Shown in pieces: positions 55,683-64,000 of a DNA stretch of 64,000 bases (position 1 is its first letter; the number at the start of each line of letters is the position of its first letter). The position numbers and the translations under genes were made by a program. The DNA lies in the NCBI RefSeq assembly GCF_000013665.1, contig NC_007912.1:1302001-1366000 (forward strand). The letters run 5' to 3'. The notes below the pieces were generated by a model. That model did not search any database and was not told where the DNA came from. It saw only the letters and a program-made list of their open reading frames with translations. The stretch comes from Saccharophagus degradans 2-40. Lineage in GTDB: Bacteria > Pseudomonadota > Gammaproteobacteria > Pseudomonadales > Cellvibrionaceae.

Positions 55683-55705
55683 CTCCTAATCCGTAAGGAG
55701 CTACA
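55683..55705 (+). promoter_or_regulatory. rpsF leader hairpin covering the Shine-Dalgarno (S6:S18 site?)
   Basis: CTCCT (55683-55687) pairs with AGGAG (55696-55700), which is the rpsF ribosome-binding site. The loop AATCCGTA exposes a CCG. The conserved S6:S18 feedback motif in rpsF leaders is known to present a CCG trinucleotide, so this may be the autoregulatory site. A larger G-U-containing stem lies just upstream (TCGTGTATTACACGGCG). Confidence 0.5.
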
Positions 55706-56164
55706 ATGCGTCATTACGAAATCGTGTTCTTGGTCCACCCTGACCAAAGCGAACAGGTACCAGGTATGGTTGAACGCTATACCGCAGCTGTTAAAGACAG
55801 CGGTGGTGCTGTTCACCGTCTAGAAGACTGGGGTCGCCGTCAAATGGCTTACTCCATCAACAAAATCCACAAAGCGCACTACATTCTTATGAATGTTGAG
55901 TGTGGCGAAGAAGTATTGGAAGAGTTAACGACTAACTTCCGTTACAACGACGCTGTATTGCGTAACATGATTATCCGTTGTGATGAAGCCGTGACTGAAG
56001 AGTCGCCAATCATGAAAGCGGAAAACGAGAGCCGCGAGCGCCGCAACCGCGCCGAGCGTCGTGCTCAAGAAGCCGAATCAGCTGCTGAAGAAGTTGAAGA
56101 CGAAGAGTCTTTAGACGAAGAAGCCGATGATGAATCATCTGAAGACGAAAGCGAGGAGGCATAA
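55706..56164 (+). CDS. rpsF: 30S ribosomal protein S6
   Basis: 152 residues. The core [25 protein letters not shown] is standard S6, with [14 protein letters not shown] and [11 protein letters not shown]. The last ~45 residues are an acidic Glu/Ser/Asp tail, longer than in E. coli (135, where glutamates are added after translation). First gene of rpsF-rpsR-rplI; the start codon has AGGAG 5 bp upstream. S6 pairs with S18 in the 30S platform. Confidence 0.97.
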
Positions 56165-56166
56165 TC

Positions 56167-56394
56167 ATGGCACGTTTTTTCCGACGTCGTAAGTTCTGTC
56201 GTTTCACTGCCGAAGGCGTGAAAAGCATCGACTATAAAGATTTAGATACTCTGAAAGCATACGTTTCTGAGACTGGTAAAATTGTACCTAGCCGTATCAC
56301 TGGTACAAAAGCTAAGTATCAGCGTCAATTGGCGACCGCTATTAAGCGCGCTCGTTTTATTGCGTTGCTACCTTACACCGATTCTCACGAGTAA
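56167..56394 (+). CDS. rpsR: 30S ribosomal protein S18
   Basis: 75 residues, standard length. [16 protein letters not shown] at the start and the core [50 protein letters not shown], summarised: all family-invariant Lys/Arg positions are present. Two bases after rpsF, with GAGGAG before the ATG, so expression is coupled. Forms a heterodimer with S6. Confidence 0.98.
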   Translation: MARFFRRRKFCRFTAEGVKSIDYKDLDTLKAYVSETGKIVPSRITGTKAKYQRQLATAIKRARFIALLPYTDSHE

Positions 56395-56503
56395 GTTTTT
56401 AGTCGTGAGCTAGGCAGCTATGTGGTTGCCAATTAAATGCTCGCGAAAAAGAATTAATTTAGTGCTGCGGTGAGCCACGGCATAAAACTAGAGGATATGC
56501 GAG

Positions 56504-56962
56504 ATGGAAGTTATTCTACTCGAGAAAGTTGGTAAGTTAGGCACAGTGGGTGACGTTGTAGACGTTAAAGCTGGTTTTGGCCGCAACTACCTTTTGCCAT
56601 CAGGCAAAGCAATTACTGCTACTAAAGCAAGTATTGCAGATTTCGAAACACGTCGTGCAGAGCTTGAAGCTGCCGCAGCTGAGAAGAAAACCTCTGCTGA
56701 AGGTCGTGCTAAGTTGATCGACAATTTAGGCGCAATCACTATCGGTGCAAACGCTGGTGATGAAGGTAAATTGTTCGGTTCTGTTGGTGCGCGCGATATT
56801 GCAAACGCTATTACTGCTGCAGGTGTTAACGTAACTAAAGCTGAAGTGAAGCTGCCAGAAGGTACTTTGCGTGAAGTTGGCGAATACGAAATTGACCTAC
56901 AGTTGCACGTAGACGTTACCCACGTTGTTAAAGTGGTTATCGTTGCGGACGCGAATGCTTAA
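56504..56962 (+). CDS. rplI: 50S ribosomal protein L9
   Basis: 152 residues, near the E. coli 149. N-terminal globular domain [24 protein letters not shown] and the [13 protein letters not shown] loop, then the long helix linking to the C-terminal domain ([16 protein letters not shown]). Last ribosomal gene of the cluster; the gap of 109 bp to rpsR holds no gene. Confidence 0.98.
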   Translation: MEVILLEKVGKLGTVGDVVDVKAGFGRNYLLPSGKAITATKASIADFETRRAELEAAAAEKKTSAEGRAKLIDNLGAITIGANAGDEGKLFGSVGARDIANAITAAGVNVTKAEVKLPEGTLREVGEYEIDLQLHVDVTHVVKVVIVADANA

Positions 56963-57157
56963 TTAAGTTTCTGCAACAGTAACCCTGTTGTGGGCACTAA
57001 TTAGCCGTTAGAATTGGGCGCTTGATTGGAGTTGAATAACTCTAGCAAGTGCCCATTTTGCGTTTAGGGGCCGGCAATATTGTTAGTATTGCTCGGCGGT
57101 AAATGAAGGCTTCTTTGCGCAATAAACCCTGTAATACAAAGCGATATAACTGATTCT

Positions 57158-58624
57158 ATGAGTGAATTTGAGCCTACCGATTATGCGGGTTACGACGATA
57201 TCCCCGCAGATATGGAGCACCACTTAGATGTGCCGGATACCGGTGTTGAAAGTGAATCGGCTTCATCTCACTCAATTCTGCCCCATTCTGTAGAGGCAGA
57301 GCAGTCTGTATTAGGCGGCTTGCTGCAAGAAGCCTCTAATTTTGATTCGGTAAGTGAAATACTTTCCGAGAAAGACTTTTTTAAAGCCCCGCATAGAAAA
57401 ATATTCCGCGCTATGGCGCAATTGATGGAGCGCGAACAGCCCATCGATGTTATTACCGTATCTGAATTTTTAAGCGCCGAAGATGAATTGGTTGGTGCCG
57501 GTGGCTTAGATTACCTCTCCGACTTAGCAACAGAAGTGCCGAGCAGTGCAAACGTTGTGGCCTACGCCAAAATCGTGCGCGAGCGCGCCACCCTCAGGCA
57601 GTTGATTTCCGCCGCTACTGAAATAAGTAAAGCGAGCTATAACCCCGGTGGTTTAGCGTCAGATGAGCTACTGCAGCTAGCGGAAAAGCGCGTATTAGAA
57701 ATATCCGAAGAGCGTCCAAAAGAGGGCGGCTTTGTTGATGTTAACGCGCTGCTAAAGCAAACCATCGAGAAGATCGACTTCTTATTTAATTCCGAAGACG
57801 ATCTCACCGGTATTCCTACCGGTATTCAAGAATTAGACGAAAAAACCTCTGGCTGGCAGTCGGGTGAGCTTGTTATTTTGGCGGCCCGTCCATCTATGGG
57901 TAAAACAGCCTTGGCGCTTAATTTTGTTGAGGCGGCGGTGTTCTCCCGCGAGCAACAGCCATGCCTAGTATTCAGCCTAGAGATGCCCGCGGATGCGCTG
58001 GTTATGCGGATGCTATCTTCCGTAGGGCGCATCGATCAAGGGCGCTTGCGCAACGGCTCGCTAATCGAAGAAGATTGGCCCAAGCTTGAAATGGCGGCGC
58101 GCAAGCTAAAAGATAAAAAGTTATTTATCGACGATACCGCGGGCCTGTCGCCAAACGAAGTGCGCGCACGGGTGAAGCGTATTGTGCGCGAGCACGGCAA
58201 CCCCTCTATGATCATGGTGGATTACCTTCAGCTTATGCAGGTGCCTGGGTCCACCGAAGGGCGAACGCAAGAAATTTCCGAAATATCGCGCTCTATGAAG
58301 GCGCTGGCGAAAGAATACGAATGCCCTGTGGTGTGCTTATCCCAGCTTAACCGTGGTGTGGAGCAGCGCCCCAATAAGCGCCCAATGAACTCCGACTTGC
58401 GGGAATCCGGTGCGATCGAGCAGGATGCGGACGTTATTCTGTTTATATATCGCGATGAGTACTACAACGAAGACAGTCAAGAAAAAGGCGTAGCCGAGCT
58501 GATTATCGGCAAGCAGCGTAATGGTGAGATTGGTACCTGTCGAGCGGCGTTTGTGGGTAAATTCACACGCTTTGACAACCTAGCTCCAGATTATTATCCG
58601 CCTGGCGGCGGTGGTGGCGACTAG
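57158..58624 (+). CDS. dnaB: Replicative DNA helicase DnaB
   Basis: 488 residues. N-terminal DnaB domain ([15 protein letters not shown] near 47), linker helix, and RecA-like ATPase with Walker [17 protein letters not shown] near 245 and the [10 protein letters not shown] Walker B near 350. Arginine finger area [19 protein letters not shown] is intact, and the end [10 protein letters not shown] is Gly-rich. Hexameric 5'-3' helicase of the replication fork. No intein is present at the usual sites. An N-terminal acidic extension of ~40 residues precedes the conserved start. Confidence 0.97.
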   Translation: MSEFEPTDYAGYDDIPADMEHHLDVPDTGVESESASSHSILPHSVEAEQSVLGGLLQEASNFDSVSEILSEKDFFKAPHRKIFRAMAQLMEREQPIDVITVSEFLSAEDELVGAGGLDYLSDLATEVPSSANVVAYAKIVRERATLRQLISAATEISKASYNPGGLASDELLQLAEKRVLEISEERPKEGGFVDVNALLKQTIEKIDFLFNSEDDLTGIPTGIQELDEKTSGWQSGELVILAARPSMGKTALALNFVEAAVFSREQQPCLVFSLEMPADALVMRMLSSVGRIDQGRLRNGSLIEEDWPKLEMAARKLKDKKLFIDDTAGLSPNEVRARVKRIVREHGNPSMIMVDYLQLMQVPGSTEGRTQEISEISRSMKALAKEYECPVVCLSQLNRGVEQRPNKRPMNSDLRESGAIEQDADVILFIYRDEYYNEDSQEKGVAELIIGKQRNGEIGTCRAAFVGKFTRFDNLAPDYYPPGGGGGD

Positions 58625-58662
58625 CTGAGAGACCCGTTGAGAGGTCTGTTGAGAGAGTAACG

Positions 58663-59517
58663 ATGGAATTATTTCACCATATTAAAAGCGTACGCGATGC
58701 CCTAGGCAAAGCGCGTGCAGCCGGTAAAACCGTGGGGTTTGTGCCCACAATGGGCAATTTGCACAATGCGCACTTGGCGCTAGTGCAGCAGGCCAAGCAA
58801 CACTGTGATGTGGTTATAGTGAGTATTTTCGTAAACAGGTTGCAATTTGGCCTGAACGAAGATTGGGATAAATACCCCCGCACATTGCAAGACGACGCCG
58901 CTAAACTGCGTGAGATTGGCTGTGACTACCTTTTTTGCCCTGAAGAGGGCGAAGTGTACCCCAACGGAATGGACGCTCAAACACGGGTTATAGTGCCCAG
59001 CATGGCTAATGTGCTTTGTGGTGCCAGCCGCCCAGGGCATTTTGAAGGGGTTACCACCGTTGTAACAAAATTGTTTAATATTGTGCAGCCAGATATTGCT
59101 GTGTTTGGTATCAAGGATTACCAACAATTGGCTATAATACGGCGTATGGTTGAAGACCTGTGTATTCCCGTAGAAATTATGGCGGGTGACATAGTCCGCG
59201 AAGCCGATGGCCTGGCCATGAGTTCGCGCAATGGCTTTATTACCGCGCAAGAGCGCCCTAGGGCGAATCAGCTTAACCAATCGCTAAACTGGGTTAAGCA
59301 GGCCATTTTGGATGGAAGGCGAGATTTCGATGTGTTGGAGTCTGAAGCCAAAAAGCAGATTGAAACGGCGGGTTTTCGCCCCGATTATCTGTCTATAAGT
59401 AACAGTAAAACATTAGAGCCTGCCGCGAATGACGATACCGACATTACCGTGTTGGGGGCTATGTATACCGAGGCAGCACGCCTTATAGATAACGTGTCTT
59501 TATCGGTCGTTAATTAG
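58663..59517 (+). CDS. panC: Pantothenate synthetase PanC with altered HxGH motif
   Basis: 284 residues, normal length. Joins pantoate and beta-alanine with ATP; partner of PanD downstream. The fold signatures are there ([33 protein letters not shown]). Three ATP-site segments differ from the usual: HNAH instead of H(E/D)GH (the Gly of the HIGH-like motif is Ala), FVNRLQF instead of FVNPMQF, and FGIKDYQQ instead of FGEKDFQQ. Both histidines and Lys-Asp are kept, so activity is likely but kinetics may differ. panB is not in the window. Confidence 0.92.
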   Translation: MELFHHIKSVRDALGKARAAGKTVGFVPTMGNLHNAHLALVQQAKQHCDVVIVSIFVNRLQFGLNEDWDKYPRTLQDDAAKLREIGCDYLFCPEEGEVYPNGMDAQTRVIVPSMANVLCGASRPGHFEGVTTVVTKLFNIVQPDIAVFGIKDYQQLAIIRRMVEDLCIPVEIMAGDIVREADGLAMSSRNGFITAQERPRANQLNQSLNWVKQAILDGRRDFDVLESEAKKQIETAGFRPDYLSISNSKTLEPAANDDTDITVLGAMYTEAARLIDNVSLSVVN

Positions 59518-59610
59518 TTTAAGTAATTAACGATAATATTCACCATAGTATTAACGATTAAGTGCGCGCAATATTCACAACCCATTGAAGTGATAGTAGA
59601 GGTAAACAAC

Positions 59611-59991
59611 ATGCAAATTACGCTATTAAAGGGTAAGTTGCACATGGCGAAGGTGACTCAAGCCGAGCTGTGGTACGACGGGTCCTGCGCCATTGATGAA
59701 GAGTTTGTTAAGCTGGCAGGGTTGCGAGAGTTTGAGCAAATTGAAATTTATAATGTCGATAACGGCGAGCGTTTCTCTACCTACGTTATTTTGGCTGAAG
59801 CGGGTAGTCGCACCATTTCTATGAACGGTGCTGCTGCGCGGAAAGTGCAAGTTGGCGACCGTGTAATTATTGCCGCATACAGTCAAATGAGCGAAGCCGA
59901 AGCCGATTCATTCAAGCCTCGCTTGGTGTATTTGGATAAAGACAACGCCGTAGAACGCACTACTAACACCATTCCGGTTCAGGCCGCTTAG
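59611..59991 (+). CDS. panD: Aspartate 1-decarboxylase PanD
   Basis: 126 residues from ATG 59611 (GAGG 8 bp upstream; an earlier GTG-type start would add seven residues not in the family). Cleaves itself between Gly24 and Ser25 (YDGSC) to give the pyruvoyl group; these residue numbers match E. coli. Makes beta-alanine for PanC. Other family motifs: [18 protein letters not shown] and [15 protein letters not shown]. 93 bp after panC, probably the same operon, closed by a terminator at 60019. Confidence 0.97.
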   Translation: MQITLLKGKLHMAKVTQAELWYDGSCAIDEEFVKLAGLREFEQIEIYNVDNGERFSTYVILAEAGSRTISMNGAAARKVQVGDRVIIAAYSQMSEAEADSFKPRLVYLDKDNAVERTTNTIPVQAA

Positions 59992-60018
59992 TTATTCCTA
60001 ATAAGCAGTGTGTGCTTT

Positions 60019-60048
60019 AAAAGGGTCGCTTTACTGCGGCCCTTTTTG
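60019..60048. terminator. Bidirectional terminator between panD and diguanylate cyclase
   Basis: AAAAGGGTCGC, TTTACT loop, GCGGCCCTTTTTG. Stem of about nine pairs; T-run on the + strand and an A-run (T on the minus strand) on the other side, so it can serve both convergent genes. Confidence 0.82.
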
Positions 60049-61386
60049 TTTAGCGCTATGTTCTGCTTCTTTTATTTCTACTTTCACACAATTTCTGCCG
60101 GTATGTTTAGCTTTGTAAAGGGCAACATCTGCGCGCTTAAATACATCCTCGAATCTGTCGCCAATTTCAGACATGGTTAAGCCCATACTAATGGTTAGCT
60201 GCCTATCATCTGGGAATTCAAAATTGTGCACGGCGATACATTTGCGCAATTTATTGGCTACATGCAATGCGGTTTTTAGGTCGGTAACCCGCGTAATAAG
60301 CACAAACTCCTCGCCGCCCCAACGGCCTAGAATGTCTTCGCTGCGCATATTCGTTTGAATAATATTCACCACTTTTTGCAATGTGGTGTCACCTACGTCG
60401 TGACCAAAGGTGTCATTTATGCTTTTGAAAAAATCGATGTCTATTACAAATACGGCTACCTGTGGTGCGGGTGATTCACTATTGAATATTGTTTCTACTT
60501 TTTGCGATAAGCCGCTGCGATTGAGCGCTTGAGTGAGTGTGTCGCGGTTGGAAAGGTTTTCAATTTCTCGCTTTTCACTTTCTAGCTGTTGGTAGTTGTT
60601 AAGTAATTCGGAAAGTCGGCGTTCCTCTTTTTTAGCTTTCTGTTGCAGCCAATAAATACGGCTAAGCCCTTCCCAAATTAATATAGTCATCCATATCAAA
60701 ATAAGGGTGAGGTACATGCTTTCTGCGCTCACCCATTCACCCACTAACTCTATTTTTTCAACGTTAATAATGTGGTCGCCAGGTTCTACAAGGTCAAAAC
60801 CCGTGGTAACAATATTGTCGAACTCTATCAGCGCTTGCTCTCGCGGTATGTCATAGGCCGTTATCCACCAGTCGATAACAGACAGGTCTTCCAGCGGGAT
60901 GGATATTTCCCTATATAGATCCTGAACGCGCAGCAAAGTCGACATAAACTTTGCCGAGTTGCCGTCGTTGGGGTGAGAGTAAGCGGGGTTGTAGTTGCGC
61001 ATAAACACGCGAATTCGAGTGGCGTCTCCCTTATAAGCAAGCTTTACTTTAAGCGTTGTATATTTTGATAGGTTTAACCCCTCGTAGGGCTCGCCCCCCC
61101 AAGAAAGGGAATACCCGCAGGAGTAGATATCGTTGTGCGGAGGTTTGTGGCAATGCCAAATACTGTTTTCTTCGTCTATCCATGTGGCAATACTGCCTGC
61201 TCCGCCGTCTCTATAATCGAATATTGCGGGGTAGACTGTCTCTGCAGGGTAAAGCGATAGGCGTTTTTCTGGAATATAGAAGCGCAGCAATACCGCCGCA
61301 AGGGTAAGTAGGCAGGCAGCAATACGAACAACCGAATACACCTGAGTTCGCAGGGCGGAAGAATGTGCGTATGCCTGATTATTCAT
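60031..61386 (-). CDS. Membrane diguanylate cyclase with periplasmic sensor domain
   Basis: 451 residues. TM1 near residues 17-36 and TM2 near 222-244 enclose a ~185-residue periplasmic region. That region (FDYRDGGAGSIATW, LSKYTTLKVKLAYKG, VFMRNYNPAYSH, FDNIVTTGFDLV, VEKIELVGEW) has the strand pattern of a galactose-binding/CBM-like jelly roll. A coiled-coil linker (ESEKREIENLSNRD) leads to the GGDEF domain: active site RWGGEEFVLI near 365, with the inhibitory I-site RSED five residues before it. It should make cyclic di-GMP with product inhibition. Ligand of the sensor is unknown; a sugar is a guess from its fold-like pattern. Confidence 0.87.
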   Translation of the reverse strand: MNNQAYAHSSALRTQVYSVVRIAACLLTLAAVLLRFYIPEKRLSLYPAETVYPAIFDYRDGGAGSIATWIDEENSIWHCHKPPHNDIYSCGYSLSWGGEPYEGLNLSKYTTLKVKLAYKGDATRIRVFMRNYNPAYSHPNDGNSAKFMSTLLRVQDLYREISIPLEDLSVIDWWITAYDIPREQALIEFDNIVTTGFDLVEPGDHIINVEKIELVGEWVSAESMYLTLILIWMTILIWEGLSRIYWLQQKAKKEERRLSELLNNYQQLESEKREIENLSNRDTLTQALNRSGLSQKVETIFNSESPAPQVAVFVIDIDFFKSINDTFGHDVGDTTLQKVVNIIQTNMRSEDILGRWGGEEFVLITRVTDLKTALHVANKLRKCIAVHNFEFPDDRQLTISMGLTMSEIGDRFEDVFKRADVALYKAKHTGRNCVKVEIKEAEHSAKQKGPQ

Positions 61387-61593
61387 TTGCAGGTGATTGT
61401 CTCATATGAAGTGTATTGCGCCGTAACATTAACCAAAATAAGGGGCCCTTGTGCTTGAGTCTATGATTCACCTGCAGCCCCTCTGTATAAGCTTAGCAGC
61501 TGACTGGGCGGCTATTGCTTTTTCTTGGAGTTGTGGTCACAGAGAGGTGAAATCAGGTGTGGCTAAAGGGGTGTCGACGAAGGTGGCTCCGCC

Positions 61594-61605
61594 TTGTATA
61601 CTAGT
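61594..61605. promoter_or_regulatory. Near-copy of the aguA palindrome upstream of manD
   Basis: CTTGTATACTAG differs by one base from the CTTGTATACAAG core at aguA (6142-6153). It lies 51 bp before the manD start. Both genes belong to hexuronate use (glucuronate release; mannonate dehydration), so a shared GntR-type regulator is plausible. Confidence 0.45.
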
Positions 61606-61655
61606 GTTCTTTGTTGTTTGTCAGTGCGATTGTGCTGCGCGTGGAGTTTAAGTAA

Positions 61656-62864
61656 GTGAAGATAATCGATGCAAAGGTGATTGTTTGCTCGCCTGGTAGA
61701 AATTTTGTTACCTTAAAAATTACTACTGCTGAAGGCGTATATGGCATTGGCGACGCCACACTTAATGGCCGCGAATTGGCTGTTGTGTCCTACTTAGAAG
61801 ATTATGTGATTCCTGCCTTAATTGGGCGGGATGCGCAGCGAATAGAAGATATTTGGCAATATTTGTACCGCGGTGCCTATTGGCGCAGGGGGCCGATAGG
61901 GTTAACGGCTATTGCGGCGGTGGATGTTGCACTGTGGGATATAAAAGCCAAACAGGCAAATATGCCCCTATACCAGCTGTTAGGTGGTCGCAGTCGAGAT
62001 CGCATAATGGTTTATACGCACGCCAATGGCAAAGATATAGACACCACGCTTGAGGCCGTGGCCAGCGCGCAAGCAAAGGGGTACAGGGCAATTCGCGTGC
62101 AAAGCGGTATTCCTGGTATTGCTAAAACCTACGGCGTGGCGAAGCAGGGGGATGCCTACGAGCCTGCCGACGCGGATCTACCTTCCGAAGAAAGCTGGAG
62201 CAGTGAGAAATACTTAAATTTTGTGCCAGAGCTATTTAAGCGTGTGCGGCAGGAGTTTGGCGATGAGTTGCACCTACTGCATGACGTGCACCACAGGTTA
62301 TCGCCTATTGAGGCTGCGCGGCTTGGTAAAGCGCTGGAGCCATGCCATTTGTTTTGGTTAGAAGATGCCACACCAGCAGAAAACCAAGACGCCTTTAAAC
62401 TTATTCGCCAGCATACAACCACCCCGCTTGCCGTAGGCGAGGTGTTTAACACTATTCACGATTGCCGAGAATTAATGCAGCAGCAATTGATCGATTATAT
62501 TCGCACGTCCGTTGTTCATGCCGGTGGTATTACCGCCATGCGTCGAATTGCAGATTTGGGCAGTTTGTTTAACGTTAAAATGGGTAGTCACGGTGCAACA
62601 GATTTATCGCCAGTTTGCATGGGGGCTGCACTGCATTTTGATTATTGGGTGCCTAATTTTGGTATTCAGGAGCATATGGCCCACAGCCCGCTCATGGAGT
62701 CTGTATTTACCCGCAGTTACCACTTTGAGGATGGCTTTTTTACCCCAGGGGAGAAAGCGGGCCACGGGGTAGATATAAACGAAGCTGAAGCTGCTAAATA
62801 CCCTTACAAGCGCGCCATGCTTCCTGTTGCTCGACTGGAAGATGGCACGCTTTGGCATTGGTAG
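61656..62864 (+). CDS. manD: D-mannonate dehydratase ManD (enolase superfamily)
   Basis: 402 residues, exactly the ManD length, GTG start with GGAG 12 bp upstream. Converts D-mannonate to 2-keto-3-deoxy-gluconate in hexuronate breakdown. Residues known from ManD structures fall at the same numbers: Arg147 (AIRVQ), Tyr159 (KTYGV), metal ligands Asp210 (HDVHH), Glu236 (WLEDA) and Glu262 (VGEVF), and His212. These agreements support true ManD rather than the RspA-like low-activity group. Monocistronic here, convergent with the lipase gene. It would act downstream of glucuronate released by aguA. Confidence 0.94.
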   Translation: MKIIDAKVIVCSPGRNFVTLKITTAEGVYGIGDATLNGRELAVVSYLEDYVIPALIGRDAQRIEDIWQYLYRGAYWRRGPIGLTAIAAVDVALWDIKAKQANMPLYQLLGGRSRDRIMVYTHANGKDIDTTLEAVASAQAKGYRAIRVQSGIPGIAKTYGVAKQGDAYEPADADLPSEESWSSEKYLNFVPELFKRVRQEFGDELHLLHDVHHRLSPIEAARLGKALEPCHLFWLEDATPAENQDAFKLIRQHTTTPLAVGEVFNTIHDCRELMQQQLIDYIRTSVVHAGGITAMRRIADLGSLFNVKMGSHGATDLSPVCMGAALHFDYWVPNFGIQEHMAHSPLMESVFTRSYHFEDGFFTPGEKAGHGVDINEAEAAKYPYKRAMLPVARLEDGTLWHW

Positions 62865-62895
62865 TTCGGCATAACTGTTTCGCAAGTGGTGTTAG

Positions 62896-63795
62896 TTAGG
62901 CTGTGGCAGGCGTAGCTTGTTTAATGTATTTCTCGCGCTCTTTAAACGGTACTTGAATGGCGCCCGCCAATTTGCTCTCTATATGCGCGCAATAGTTAGC
63001 TATGCGGTGGTCGTTTAGGCTTAGGTCATCGAGATTGTCGATAAACGATTGGGTGATAACGTGTTGCACCCCGTGGCGATCCAAATATACGAAGTATTCG
63101 CCGTCTAGCAAAATAACTTCTTCACCAAAGTGCTCATAGTCCCCGTGAATGCTTGCAAGCACTGTGTTCACGGGCACTAGCGGGACTATATCGTTTTTAT
63201 CTACAACGCGCAGAAGCGGCAGAAAATTATAGGCATCTGCCCCCGCTTTGTTAGTCACTTTAGGTTGGCCAAAATTTACCGAGGGCGCCAAGCTATAGCC
63301 GTCTTTTTCTAGGTACATCATAAGCAACGTACTTATTGCTGCCCCTAGCGAATGACCGGTAAGTTTTAGGGTAAAACCACTAATTAGGTGCGGTGTAAGG
63401 GCGGCGTAAACTGCATTGGTTGAATGTAAAAAGCCCGAATGTACATAAATACCAAGGCGTGTATCCGAGGCCTGCACGTACTCGGCGTCTTCAATTGCGT
63501 TAAGCTTGTTAGCGGTGCCCCGCACCGTGATAACTTGTTGTTTTTGTTCAGGAAACGTCTCAACAAAAAACTGAATATCTTGCTCAGGCAACAGCTTCAC
63601 CATGGTGGTATTTGGGAAGGCAGCTCGTATATCCGCTTCAGATTGGTAGGCTGCCTGCGCGCGTTTTGCGTACCAGTCTAAATTGCTAAAGGCGATTGCT
63701 TTGCTTACGTCCTCTGGCTGGCCCAGCAGGTGTAAATTGTTTTTAATGGTAGTAAAAGCGTCTTGTAGCTTTTTTATAATTGAATGCTCGCTCAT
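62896..63795 (-). CDS. Class 3 lipase family protein
   Basis: About 299 residues from ATG 63795 (MSEHSIIKKL; AAGGG upstream). An earlier start at 63906 would add 37 residues of poor coding quality. The alpha/beta hydrolase signature LKLTGHSLGAAISTLLM (GxSxG nucleophile Ser) lies near residue 150 of this form, and VVDKNDIVPLVP contains the likely catalytic Asp region; the catalytic His may be in the HYEHFGEE or RHGV region. No signal peptide, so cytoplasmic or cell-associated. Class 3 lipases act on triacylglycerol or other acyl esters; substrate not known. Confidence 0.85.
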   Translation of the reverse strand: MSEHSIIKKLQDAFTTIKNNLHLLGQPEDVSKAIAFSNLDWYAKRAQAAYQSEADIRAAFPNTTMVKLLPEQDIQFFVETFPEQKQQVITVRGTANKLNAIEDAEYVQASDTRLGIYVHSGFLHSTNAVYAALTPHLISGFTLKLTGHSLGAAISTLLMMYLEKDGYSLAPSVNFGQPKVTNKAGADAYNFLPLLRVVDKNDIVPLVPVNTVLASIHGDYEHFGEEVILLDGEYFVYLDRHGVQHVITQSFIDNLDDLSLNDHRIANYCAHIESKLAGAIQVPFKEREKYIKQATPATA

Positions 63796-64000
63796 GGTGA
63801 TGCCCTTAAATGTTTTTTTTGGGAGTGTATCCCAGAAACCTTTAAAAGTTAGCTGGCGCGAGATATTTGAGTGGTTTATGCTTCTATCTGCCTGATTTTT
63901 AAGCATTTGGCGTCAACATTTTTTATTTTATCTGTTGGTTGTGCTTAAATAGGCGAGTTGTCCGTTGGCCTAGGGCCAAAGAGGAGAAAGGATTAGCCAA

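Noticed and set aside
57070-57097. Hairpin between rplI and dnaB as a terminator
   Set aside because: Stem is imperfect (one bulge) and there is no T-run; left out of the annotation.
61451-61651. 66-codon open frame upstream of manD
   Set aside because: Low-quality composition, no ribosome-binding site, and it overlaps the putative operator region of manD.

Overview
The window looks like chromosomal DNA from a marine, polysaccharide-degrading gammaproteobacterium of the Cellvibrionales, most like Saccharophagus or Teredinibacter. The main pointers are a secreted PL10 pectate lyase with a CBM2 module and very long poly-serine linkers, a GH67 alpha-glucuronidase next to a GPH-type sugar symporter, an imuA-imuB-dnaE2 cassette, and a housekeeping block (rnr, rlmB, rpsF-rpsR-rplI, dnaB, panC, panD) of gammaproteobacterial type. 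The species is inferred from memory of gene families, not from a search.

Layout. 1-6000: end of glucokinase, rlmJ, a Kef-type antiporter with two small genes, a periplasmic binding-like protein and an EamA exporter. 6100-10360: glucuronoxylan use (aguA plus symporter) with a GntR-like palindrome at the aguA start. 10570-17340: SOS mutagenesis cassette with a clear LexA box and promoter; a ~570 bp inverted-repeat element splits dnaE2 from imuAB. 17480-22520: a frameshifted sugar porter, a GMC oxidoreductase with its Tat-signal small subunit, and a small outer-membrane-like protein.

23056-45830 is the centrepiece: about 23 kb, all on the + strand and tightly packed, encoding a complete extracellular contractile injection system (eCIS, the Afp/PVC/MAC/AlgoCIS family). 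The order is tail terminator, unknown 337-residue protein, one sheath, two tube proteins, a 53-residue DUF5908 protein, LysM tube protein, VgrG-like spike, PAAR tip, gp25-like wedge, two large baseplate proteins, an unknown 925-residue protein in the slot of the tail fibre, tape-measure protein and AAA+ ATPase. It ends in a 1267-residue DUF4157 protein with 8-residue repeats and a C-terminal HNH-like motif, the probable cargo toxin. No lysis, capsid, terminase or integrase genes accompany it, so it is not a prophage.

46610-50100 holds the pectate lyase and a second periplasmic binding-like protein. 50129-50885 holds tRNA-Leu(CAG) on the minus strand, followed by a ~130 bp tandem repeat array in which each unit copies the tRNA 3' end and its terminator. 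51057-62864 is housekeeping plus a diguanylate cyclase with a possible sugar-binding periplasmic domain, and a mannonate dehydratase preceded by a near copy of the aguA palindrome. A class 3 lipase closes the window.
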